Assembly (NCBI GenBank): GCA_026874595.1
Contig: CM049311.1
Location: 36,874,676-36,938,675, forward strand
Reading direction: 5' to 3'
DNA: 64,000 nucleotides
DNA from: Sipunculus nudus
Lineage: Eukaryota > Annelida > Sipuncula > Golfingiida > Sipunculidae
Program-made: the position numbers and the translations under genes
Notes under the pieces: generated by a model
Told to the model about the DNA's origin: nothing
Seen by the model: the letters and a program-made list of their open reading frames with translations, nothing else
The model's database searches: none
In this document: positions 1-8,909 of the stretch, one piece after another
How positions within the stretch are numbered: position 1 is the stretch's first letter
Layout of the letters: each line of letters opens with the position of its first letter

Positions 1-339
1 CACATCAAACCCCCGTCATGATGACCCTCTCTGGAGTGCAGCCTATGTACGTGTCAGGTTTCAACGGCCCAATTCCAGGTCAACTCCAGAAGAAAGCATC
101 CAGCTAAAACCGATCAATAGCGCTATTACAATGAAATAGCCAAAATAATGGGACAAAATATTTTAAATTATTTTGTTTTTCATGGTAAACCCAGATCACC
201 TCCAGAATTTAAACCACCACAAAATTTCAACAAAAAATTTGTTAAGCAATTTTTGCGTGAATTTTCTTTCAGACAAACGAAGGTATTATTATACCTTCTT
301 ATCTAAACATACTTTAATGATGTTTGGAGGTGGTGCAAA
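1..339. other. flank left of the retrotransposon; nothing recognised
   Basis: No coding region is visible here. An 18-base perfect inverted repeat (AAGGTATTATTATACCTT) sits at 280-297. Similarity to the reverse transcriptase fragment on its right stops at about 352, next to a short (TA)n tract at 344-355, so this stretch is probably host DNA or another repeat joined to the truncated element. Confidence 0.5.
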
Positions 340-351
340 GTAGTATATATA

Positions 352-594
352 TATAAAATCATTGTCCAGCAAATATTGAATCTCATCCTGTAAATACTGT
401 AGCTTTTCTGGATTCAGTCTATATGGATGTTGCTTGACTGCTCTTGCCTCGCCAACATCGACGTCATGGCACAACATGTTAGTTCGCGTTTGAATGTCAC
501 TAAACAAATGTTCATACTTCCGCAGCAGGTTCTTGAGGTCTTGTTGTTGTTGTGCGGTAAGGTGTGACAGTTTGGTATCCAGGTTTTTAAGCAC
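352..594 (-). pseudogene. reverse transcriptase N-terminal fragment
   Basis: An open frame of 81 residues carries the lead-in to a Ty3/gypsy RT: HLTAQQQQDLKNLLRKYEHL, then HDVDVGEARAVKQHPYRL, then EKLQYLQDEIQYLLDNDFI. This is the conserved pattern in which a low-complexity linker and a histidine/aspartate strand precede the fingers subdomain. The family would continue into the substrate-binding and catalytic motifs, but after NDFI the frame runs into a (TA)n tract (344-355) and unrelated codons. No YxDD box or RNase H is present. The fragment lies downstream of the integrase on the same strand, which gives the unusual PR-IN-RT order. It is non-functional. Confidence 0.8.
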
Positions 595-737
595 ATCTGA
601 GTTTTTTAATGGTACTGTACCACACTAAATGTCTAAATGTCACACTTACAATCAGTATCTACTTTAACTGGGTCAGGGTCAGTGTTTACACAATTTACAG
701 CAGTAACATTATGAACAACACCTGTCATAATATGGTT

Positions 738-3007
738 TTAACATGTCACATGGCACAGTTGTTTCTTCTTATGTCTATCCGGTGTCGACAGTATGTAATT
801 TAAATCACTGACTTTCTTGTCAACAATGTAAGGACCAAAACACCTAGCTTGCAGAGGTCTTCCAGGGATGGGAAGTAAGGCTAGGACCTTTTCACCAGGC
901 TCAAACGTCCTACTTACAGTGTGCTTGTCATACTTTGTTTTCATTTTATTTTGTGCAGATGTTAGATTTGACTTTGCAATCTCACAAACATTGTGCAGTT
1001 TAGTGCGAAAGTCTGAGACATACTGCAGTAAACTAAGAGAATAAGGATTTTCACACAAGAGTTTTTCTTTAAGCAGTTTCAATGGACCTCGAACGGAGTG
1101 TCCAAAAATTAGTTCAAAGGGACTGAAACCCAAGGACTCTTGAAATGATTCTCTGACAGCAAACAGCAATAGGTGGATTCCTTTATCCCAGTCTTTCTGT
1201 GCGTCACAGCAATAAGTCCTGATCTGGTGAAAACGCTCGAGGGCGCCTCGACTTTCAGGATGGTATGGCGAAGAGCTGTACTGTTTTATACCTAGCTAAA
1301 GTATAACTTGTTGGAATAAGCCAGACATAAAATTAGACCCTTGGTCAGACTAGACGGATTTTGGTACCCAAAAATTGTAAAAAAAACTTGGTCAGAGCTT
1401 TGACAACACTTTTGGCATTAATTTTGCGCAATGGTATTGCCTTAGGGAACCTGGTAGATGCGCACATGTTTGTCAGCAAGTACTCATGTCCAGATTTTGT
1501 TTTTGCCAGTGGTCCATCACAATCAACAATAATCCTACTGAATGGTTCCTCGAAAGCAGGAATGGGCCTAAGTGGGGCCTTAGGAGGATTCTGATTGGGC
1601 TTGCCTACCATCTGGCATGTATGGCAGGATTTACAATATTGTACAACATCTTTCCTGAAGTTAGGCCAATAGAAGAGTGTACTAACTTTCTGATAAGTTT
1701 TAGTTATACCTAAATGGCCAGACAAAGGAGCCTCATGTGCCATGCTTAGAAATTCACTGCGAAAGCTTTTGGGCATTACTATTTGATGTTTAATGGCCCA
1801 CTCATCATCAGCGCATACATCAGGTGGTCGCCATTTACGCGTAAGCACTCCATTTTTGACATAGAAACAAACTGGGTTTTGTGACAGTTCGTCTTTAGAA
1901 ACTGCCCTGGGAAATAAACATGAAATATTAGGGGCCTTATGCTGTTCCGTGATAAGTTCTGACCTTGAGAATGTTGCATCCTGTACGGGCGAGTCATTAG
2001 ACGAGTCACTAGTGACTCCCAGAGTGTTATTATCTGGACCATTATCCTTATGTATGTTTTTCTTGGCCATAGATCTAGTTACAGCACATGAAGGATACAA
2101 ACCAGGAATTTCCTGACTTTCTGGATCAGTGTCCTGATCAAGTGACGGCTTTTCTGTCACTATTGGTACAGGCTGTACTTTATCACCTGCAACATCATTG
2201 CCTAGTAGCAACTGAATTCCCTTAAAGGGTAAAGTAGTTCTTATGCCCACAGTAATATTCCAAGAAATCAAATCTGACTTTAAATGGATACTGTGAAGCG
2301 GAACTGAAGTGTGCCTGTCTGAAAACACACCATTAACAAGTGCATGTGCACCAGTAAAGGACCTATTAGAAAATGGCAAAGTGTTTGCTAACATGAGAGT
2401 CTGGCCTGAACCAGTGTCCCTCAAAATTCTAATAGGGGTAGAATCTGAAAAATCACTTGAAAGTGATACAAAACCATCATGTATGAATGGCTCAAATAAC
2501 TGCATTTTAGAGTCAAGAGAGGAATCTACTACCTCAACCTCGTCAAACAAAGAACTGACATTGAAGGTGTCAGTCATAAACTCTGTTTCGGAGTCATCTA
2601 AGGAATCTACATCCTTATTAAACTCCTCATGGGAGTCAACAGAGGAATTTTCCTCGGCAGAAACAAAGTTTTGTTTGTCAAAAGAGGACCTGGCCTCATC
2701 TGAAATACTCTCGCAAGAGTCATAAAAGGACTTAGCCTCATTTAGAGAACACTCCTCGCAGGAGTCTTGAAAGGACCTAGCCTTATTTAATTCCTCACAG
2801 GAATCAACTGAGGTTTTTACCTTACAATCTACGGATTCTTCTTTGGATTTAGATGGCACTTGGGCCTCCGTAGCATCAAACTCTTTATTTGAGTCAACAA
2901 AGGAGTTGTACCCCTTATTTACATGAAAAGAGCCTGGCTTTTGTACTATGCTATGCATAGATTTTGCAACAAAACCAGAAGGTTTGTTATTTGGTCTATT
3001 CGCAAGT
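738..3007 (-). pseudogene. protease-integrase region of the retrotransposon pol
   Basis: One frame runs from the gag zinc knuckle to 1345; numbering from the methionine at 2958 gives 537 residues. Residues 40-130 are an acidic, serine-rich linker with imperfect repeats around DSCEE and DSHEE. The retropepsin follows: catalytic DTGS at 181-184 and LLGND at 251-255. The integrase zinc finger has H408, H415, C445 and C448, and the first catalytic Asp is D479 (IIVDCDG). The frame breaks at 1345-1347; the shifted frame resumes with DQGSNF (second catalytic Asp, 1346-1344), has an in-frame TAG at 1298-1296, then the catalytic Glu in ALERFHQ (1238-1236), giving D,D-35-E. The open frame 1169-738 holds the C-terminal part with a GPY motif at its residues 112-114. 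The frame is lost again near 750. All integrase active-site residues are still present, so decay is moderate. Confidence 0.88.
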
Positions 3008-4158
3008 TTCCAGCAGTCAGATATTAGATGACCTTCCTACTAGCAGTAATTACAGATTTTCTTTGAAATGACTGGTCTTGGTCTGACTTAGACGCAGTGG
3101 ACGTGGACTGAGATGTAGCTATGGGCTTTGCTGAACTATCAGGACTACTAGTACTGGGTGACTGTGCAGTAAAGTAAAGGACATTTTGTGTGTCAATGAA
3201 TAATCATCAGCTAACTGAGCAACAATGTCAAGTGTTTCAGGACTTTTCTCATCGAGAAAAATTTTAACATCTGCGTTAATGCAGCGCTTAAACTCTTCAA
3301 TCAAAATCAACTGGCGTAAATTGTCATAATCTTTCATTACATTTTTAGAACTACACCAGCGATCAAACAACTGCTCTTTTGTCCTAGCAAATTCGACGTA
3401 GGTCTGTTCTTTGCGCTTTTCCCAGTTTCTGAATTTCTGGCGCTAAACCTCTGGAACTAACTCAAAACCTTTTAGGATTAATCGTTTTACCAGGTCATAG
3501 TCAGCAGCAGCTTCTACTGAAAGCTCTGTATAAATTTCTCTGGCCTTGCCAGTCAATACACTTTGTAACAGCATAGTCCAATTTTCCTTAGGCCATTTTA
3601 AATTTTCAGCTACCTTCTCAAAGTGTAAGAAATATTTATCAACCTCTTTTTCTTGAAAAGGTTGGACAAGTCTTATGTGTTTAGTAACATCAAAACTTTG
3701 AGTTGGGGCAGCACTTAGACTACGTTCTACTTTAAATCTTTCTAACTCCAGTCGTTTTACCTCATTTTTTTTTCTTCTTCTAGTCTGTCTCTTTCTATTT
3801 CTTTTTCTAGTCGTTCTCTTTCTATTTCTATTTTTAGTCTTTCTCTTTCTAACCTTTCTTCCCTCTCTTTTTCTAATTCTAACTGTTTTAATGCTAGCTC
3901 ATGTTGCATTTCCAACTTTTTGAATTCTAATTGCATAGCAAGGTTGTCATTTTTTTATGTTTCAACTTCAGTCTCTTCAATTAAACCTTTGCTAATAAGA
4001 TCTTGCATGATTTTAGCAATGATATCAGGCTTTCGCAAAGCTTTTTTCACACTTAGCCCTAAGTGTTGTCCCAAACGCAACAACTGTTCTTTTGACAACT
4101 GTTCAAGTTGATCAGGGTCCGGATCGTCAACAAATTTTTCAGGTTTGAAATCTGCCAT
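3008..4158 (-). pseudogene. gag of the retrotransposon (coiled coil, capsid, CCHC knuckle)
   Basis: It begins with MADFKPEKFVDDPDPDQLEQ at 4158, a compact acidic/leucine-rich N-terminus. An in-frame TAA lies at 3957-3955; the same frame then encodes a strongly charged E/R/K-rich coiled coil to about 3770. The frame shifts in an A-run (T-run 3765-3773 on the plus strand) into a capsid-like region: FDVTKHIRLVQPFQEKEVDK, then LKWPKENWTMLLQSVLTGKA. A TAG at 3445-3443 interrupts it; the frame continues through EEFKRCINADVKIFLDE, resembling the SCAN-like capsid C-terminus, to about 3170. After another shift comes a CX2CX4HX4C knuckle (3054-3013) containing two adjacent TAG codons (3042-3037). At least two stops plus two frameshifts precede the knuckle. 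The order coiled coil, capsid, knuckle is typical of this gypsy group. Confidence 0.82.
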
Positions 4159-4303
4159 GTTAAGATGTCAAAACAATAACAAAAAACCACTGAGATAAAT
4201 CCTGTACACAATGTATTGTAAACAATATGTAATCTTGTAAACAAGGTATGATAAAACAATGTCCAGGTCAAGGCCTAATAAATTTGAAAACTATTAAGCA
4301 TAG
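4159..4303 (-). other. untranslated leader between LTR similarity and gag
   Basis: About 145 bp separate the gag start from the point where similarity to the solo LTRs ends. A perfect 15-base inverted repeat brackets most of it: TAACAAAAAACCACT at 4177-4191 and its complement at 4302-4316. I could not identify a primer binding site with confidence. The LTR edge may lie inside this block. Confidence 0.5.
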
Positions 4304-4942
4304 TGGTTTTTTGTTAACAAATAACTATAATTTATTCCTAAAACAACCCTAACAATACAATACACTAAATCAATACAATTATACGGTAACACAGCGTTAT
4401 AGCAACAAGTCAATACAATCACACAGAAAGATAATGGTACAGTACCTCGATACCAACAGTGTCACCAAGATAAGTCCTTTGAATGTAAACTCTTGGAGAA
4501 TGACAATCCAGTGGAAAGTTCTTGCCACAACACAGCAAGTAAACTGAAGTCAAAATGTTGAAATCCAGGAAAGTTCTTGAAAAATCTATAATTGCCACAT
4601 TCGTCGGATAAGGTCCTGACACACGCTTCTGCGTCCGCTGGAATCTGCTCTGCTGTCTGCCCCTGGTTCTAAAAAACAGCCCTTTATATACCTTCACACC
4701 CTAAGCCGGGAACTTTTCACTTCTCGAACAGTCTATAAGGACCCTACTCAACAGTAAAGACGCGTTTCAGGAACTCTCTAGAAAGACATCGCTGTGTATC
4801 TACACATACCAGGCTCATCACTTGACCCAGGACCAAGCGTGAAAGCTCAAGGCCTACATGACAACGAGGGTTCAACCAGTACGGATTAAACATAAAATGT
4901 AACAACAACGTTACGCCCGTGTCACATAATAGAGCACCTGTT

Positions 4943-4945
<3 letters not shown>
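4304..4945 (-). repeat. 5' LTR of the Gmr1-like element
   Basis: This block aligns by eye with the solo LTRs at 12351-13190 and 37124-37945. On the minus strand it starts TGTAACAGGTGCTCT (solo copies: TGTTACAGGTGCC). A TATA box (GGTATATAAAG, 4693-4683) and a polyadenylation signal (AATAAA, 4336-4331) give a normal U3-R order. Similarity ends at about 4304 after TTGTTAACAAAAAAC, so the last 130 bp or so found in the solo copies are missing or replaced. Its outer end touches a (TA)n tract. Confidence 0.8.

Positions 4946-4983
<38 letters not shown>
4946..4983. repeat. (TA)n microsatellite
   Basis: About 38 bp of alternating TA between the LTR end and the hAT-like element. It may be the original insertion target of one or both, or an expansion after insertion. 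Confidence 0.95.
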
Positions 4984-4986
<3 letters not shown>

Positions 4987-5928
4987 GGGTGTGTCAATAT
5001 ATCGATATATCGATACGAATCGATACACGGTGTCGATACGATAACCGAAATGCGTTGCATGCTGTATTGGTCGTATCGATTGATTGCTAATGAATAGGGA
5101 TATAACTCTTACTTTAATATAACCATGACGATTTATAAATCTAAATGCACTATATATTTGTTGCTTTGGCTTTTAAGACCTGTCAATAAATGTTTATACG
5201 CTTGCACTTCAGTACTTCCATAACAAACAGGCGCATATGAGCGATAAAAGAAGAATGATACTGACGTTCCTTTTTATTAATGAAATTGATATTCACATCA
5301 CATATTGTTATTAGGAATAAGGTACATTCACGTATATATATATATATATTTCAATTCTGTGACCTGAGCAGGCACTTATTCGCTTATGATAAATCATTTT
5401 ATCTCTAACTTTTTTTTTATTGACACAGCCGGTCAAAGGTTACTCGGAACTCCCGCGTTCGACAATAGATGTAAATAAATGGTTAAAGCCTGGGGACAAA
5501 TCCTGTAAAAACATGAGAGTGACTAATGGGATTCATATTCACAGAACAAAACAGTGTAATTACATGACATAAAAAATACAGCCTATGAACCTCCCCACCA
5601 AATGCAATAAACAGTTTTTGTGCATATTTTTTTTTTGTGGGGGGGGGGTGAAAAAGGCTTTTTGTTAGTCTTGATAAGATAGAATTTGATACTTAAAATC
5701 AACTGGTCTTTTTATTTATTTAACATCAAGCCTAAGATGCTAAAGAGCATAGCATACTAAATACGTGGTATGTTAAAATAAAAAAAAACATAAAAACAAG
5801 AAACAGAACTTTTATCTAGAAATGATATACAATGAAAAATGAAACGTATCGTCAATACGTATCGGTATCGAATTAACTGTATCGCAATACGTATTGTACC
5901 GGAAGAGGCGGACCGATACACAGCCCTA
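4984..5928. mobile_element. non-autonomous hAT-like DNA transposon
   Basis: The left end reads TAGGGGTGTGTCAATATATC and the right end, reverse-complemented, TAGGGCTGTGTATCGG. Inside both termini are clusters of short GATACG/ATCGAT motifs (about 4999-5045 and 5849-5920), the arrangement of subterminal repeats seen in many hAT elements whose ends begin (C/T)AGGGGTG. The interior has no transposase frame. Both flanks are TA-rich, so an 8-bp target duplication cannot be told from the microsatellite. Confidence 0.6.
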
Positions 5929-6521
5929 GTATATATATAACGCAGGAATCAAATCAACATTTTCGACGATACTGTAGACCAATTAGTTTCGTTCCATTAT
6001 GCGTGTCTCTCTCTTTAGACTAGTCTGAGCAGGTAGAAGTGGTCTGTGTAGTTTTCTATCTCTGGTACCGAAGCCCGTCTGCTAACGGTCATTATTACGG
6101 CATAGAGCTTTAAATTTTTGTAAGGTTAAATTACTGTGCTGGTCTATCCCAGTTTTAAAGCTGCCGATGTCACATCGATCTAAATGAAGCCATGTAGGTT
6201 TTCCCCTTTGGTTGGCACGATTTATGTTGTAACTCTCTGTGATCCAATAGGATCCATTATGTCTGTATCCCGAGTATTGGTTTAATAAGGGGATCACAGA
6301 TGTTGACCGGATGCATGAATACTATTGAGATCCTGTGGTTTCCGTGTCGACAGCCAGATACACAGAGAGATATAAATAGATTTAGACACATCACATGCTC
6401 TCAAAGCTAAGCGCTATAATTATATTTAGCCACCTCCTAGTGCGGTCTGCTAAACCCACTGGCCACCCCCGGCTCCACTTCAACTCCAAGGTCGAAGGAG
6501 TACCTTAACATTGTTAACAAT
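5929..6521. other. apparently unique AT-rich sequence
   Basis: No coding region or repeat is recognised. A 71-codon open frame at 6082-6297 (minus) matches nothing I know and is at chance length. Confidence 0.4.
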
Positions 6522-6531
6522 GCTTTCATCC

Positions 6532-6563
<32 letters not shown>

Positions 6564-6805
6564 TTGTGTAATTAACAACATAACTCACTCTCATGACATT
6601 TTCAGGACGTTTTCAGGAATGGACCTACGATGAATCGATGAGGTTTTAATGTGGATCCGGGACATAATTGAGAAATATTCACAAATGTTCCAAACTTATG
6701 CACGCATGAACATGGGAATATGGGCCGAATTAGTGACTGGGGACATGGCAAAATGAGACCATCCCCCCCCCCCCCCCCCCGACAGAGGCTTGCATTCCTT
6801 AAAAC
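6522..6805 (+). repeat. dispersed repeat family B, copy 1
   Basis: It begins with a (GT)n tract (6537-6562), then AACATAACTCACTCTCATGA, then GGGAATATGGGCCGAATTAG and GGCTTGCATTCCTTAAAACG. The same order of words occurs at 14805-15121 (plus), 34750-35040 (minus) and, in part, at 35690-35830, 53485-53620 and 61340-61460 (minus). A C-run (6763-6780) interrupts it. The family is a short interspersed element of unknown class. Confidence 0.6.
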
Positions 6806-7594
6806 GCAGATTATCTAGTTTAATTAATGTTCGCCCTGTTAAAATACTTCACTTTTGATAGTAAAATCAAGTACACCCCTTCTTTGTGGAAGGATCTCGT
6901 CCCAGTGCAGGGGCGGATTCAGAGGGAGCGCAGAAGGCAGGTTATCTAGTAATTAATGTACGCCCTGTTGGATTTCTTCACTTTTGAGGGTAAAATCAAG
7001 TACACCCCTTCTTTGTGGAAGGATCTCGTCCCAGTTCAGGGGCGGATTCAGAGGGGGCGCAGACGGCAGGTTATCTAGTTTAATTAATGTACGCCCTGTT
7101 GGATTTCTTCACTTTTGAGGGTAAAATCAAGTACACCCCATTTTGTGGAAGGATCTCGTCCCAGTTCAGGGGCGGATTCAGAGGGGGCGCAGACGGCAGG
7201 TTATCTAGTTTAATTAATGTACGCCCTGTTGGATTTCTTCACTTTTGAGGGTAAAATCAAGTACACCCCATTTTGTGGAAGGATCTCGTCCCAGTGCAGG
7301 GGCGGATTCAGGGGGGGGGGCGCAGAACGCAGGTTATCTAGTTTAATTAATGTACGCCCTGTTGGATTTCTTCACTTTTGAGTGTAAAATCAAGTACACC
7401 CCTTCTTTGTGGAAGGATCTCGTCCCAGTGCAGGGGCGGATTCGGAGGGGGCGCAGAAGGCAGATTATCTATTTTAAATAATGTACGCCCTGTTGGATTT
7501 CTTCACTTTTGAGAGTAAAATCAAGTACACCCCTTCTTTGTGGAAGGATCTCGTTCCAGTGTAGGGGCGGATTCAGAGGGGGCGCAGAAGGCGC
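6806..7594 (+). repeat. 130-bp tandem satellite, six copies
   Basis: Six head-to-tail units of 129-133 bp start with (G)TTATCTAGTTTAATTAATG at about 6810, 6942, 7071, 7201, 7334 and 7465. Each ends with GGGGCGGATTCAGAGGGGGC. Units 3 and 4 are nearly identical, including CCCCATTTTGTGG at the end of one and the start of the next. The unit's GGGGCGGATTCAG word resembles the terminus of the MITE at 22156-22359, so the array may have grown from a MITE end. Confidence 0.92.
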
Positions 7595-8701
7595 ACGTAT
7601 CATCTTTTTCTACCTTTACGTGATATATTTATATGAATATAAACTTTAAACAAAAAAGTAGCTTTTTCATATACTTCCAGGGGAGGATACAGATAGTTTT
7701 GAAAGAGGGGGTCCCAACAATATGGCACGTGGTTACAAAAGCTAGTAGACGGGAAGAAAACGCCAAAATCCAGCCCTGCTTTTTGGTATTACGCGTATGT
7801 TAGTTTATCTCAAAGATTTGGCATTTGGTCGAAAAAGAGGGCGCGCACACTCTGCCACCCTTCTAAAGTCGCACCTGATATCTGCATAACAGAGTTGCTC
7901 ATCTGCTTAACTGCCAAGGTGTTTTAAGCCACTCTTAATTAAGATGCTGTATACTACTGCAGTATATAACACATTTAGGGTTGGGTCAGTATTTCTTTGA
8001 GGTCAGTTGACAATAGGGAAGTGACAGGTTTTACACTCATGAAATCTGAAGTAAACAGTGTCTACAAAATAGTATTCAAAATGGTACATTGGACACATTT
8101 ACAATTAAAACGACAAAATGAAGAATTACAATTTCGATCTCTTCTCGCCTTCCAAGTTGACAACAATGTTTCCACGTATACGGGTGCAAAAAAGGATGAC
8201 TCCGCTAAAGTCATGCAAACAGAAACGGGATCAGAAAGCCAAACCAATTATATAAAGACCATTATACATTGTAAAACACTGCACTCGATCTAAATCCCCT
8301 GTGTTTTAAGAACTGCCTTCTTTAGCAAGAGTCTACGGGCGCAACCTCCAAGGCTGGCATAGAGCAAAAGATTTACGCTACCGAGGCAGCGGAAATCTTC
8401 CGCTTCTAAAGAAGCAACTGATTTTAACGCTGCCAGCTTTTACCGTTTATAATATATTATGACACCAGATGGCAGTTCGTTGTGGCGGGGCGATTAGCTG
8501 TCACTCAAAACGAAATGAACATGATTGGCTCCGTGTATTCCTGCTTGGCTGTGTCTTCCAGCACAAGGTCTCATCTGATTCGACAAACATACAGTGCTCC
8601 CCTCTGGTGTAGCAATTCAGGATACGGGGTCACAACAAACTGCGCTTACGATATAGGGAGTAGGCCTATAGTTAAAGCGCTGTGTAAAGAGCGTACAAAG
8701 G
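7595..8701. other. no gene recognised; possible MITE remnants
   Basis: A word like the MITE terminus (GGGGAGGATACAG, about 7680) lies near the start. The 98-codon open frame 7997-8293 (plus) has no recognisable motif. The 79-codon frame 8482-8721 runs into the foldback element and is a chance frame. Confidence 0.4.
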
Positions 8702-8909
8702 ATTGTAATCAGACCTTATGAGAGCGTGGCATCGCATTGTGCATCCAGCTTCCTGTTTTAAAACTGCGAAACCCTGTTTTCGTTGGTCTGAATCTTTTCC
8801 CTGTACCAGAACCGGTGTAATCAGACCAACGAAAGAGGGGTGCCGTAGGTTTACAATTTAGAGCTGTATGCACAATGCGATAATACTCTCTCATTGGTCT
8901 GATTACAAT
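8702..8909. mobile_element. foldback MITE
   Basis: The two halves are near reverse complements over about 100 bp. The left arm starts ATTGTAATCAGACC and includes ATCGCATTGTGCAT and TTCGTTGGTCTGA; the right arm, read on the other strand, has ATTGTAATCAGACCAATGAG, ATCGCATTGTGCAT and TTCGTTGGTCTGATTAC. This is the structure of a palindromic miniature inverted-repeat element. The superfamily is not clear, because the flanking duplication is at most 2-3 bp. Confidence 0.85.

Larger units (their letters stand above)
340..4945 (-). mobile_element. degraded, 3'-truncated Gmr1-like Ty3/gypsy LTR retrotransposon
   Basis: The element reads right to left: LTR (4945-4304), leader, gag (4158-3008), protease and integrase (about 3007-738), then the first 81 residues of a reverse transcriptase (594-352), where similarity stops at a (TA)n tract. 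Catalytic RT, RNase H and the second LTR are absent. The protease (DTGS), integrase HHCC finger, D,D-35-E core and GPY/F tail are the family marks. Integrase upstream of RT is the order known for the Gmr1-like group of Ty3/gypsy elements; standard Ty3/gypsy elements have RT-RH before IN. Stops and frameshifts are spread over every domain, so the copy is dead. The placement rests on domain order plus motif reading, not on a phylogeny. An alternative is that the RT piece belongs to a second, adjacent copy, but it has the same strand and lies about 145 bp after the integrase frame ends. Confidence 0.85.

Noticed and set aside
3770-3950. Separate coiled-coil host protein
   Set aside because: The charged coiled coil is in frame with the gag N-terminus at 4158 and is followed by capsid sequence, so it is part of gag.
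6806-7594. CRISPR array
   Set aside because: Units of 130 bp repeat as a whole without unique spacers, and the genome is eukaryotic.
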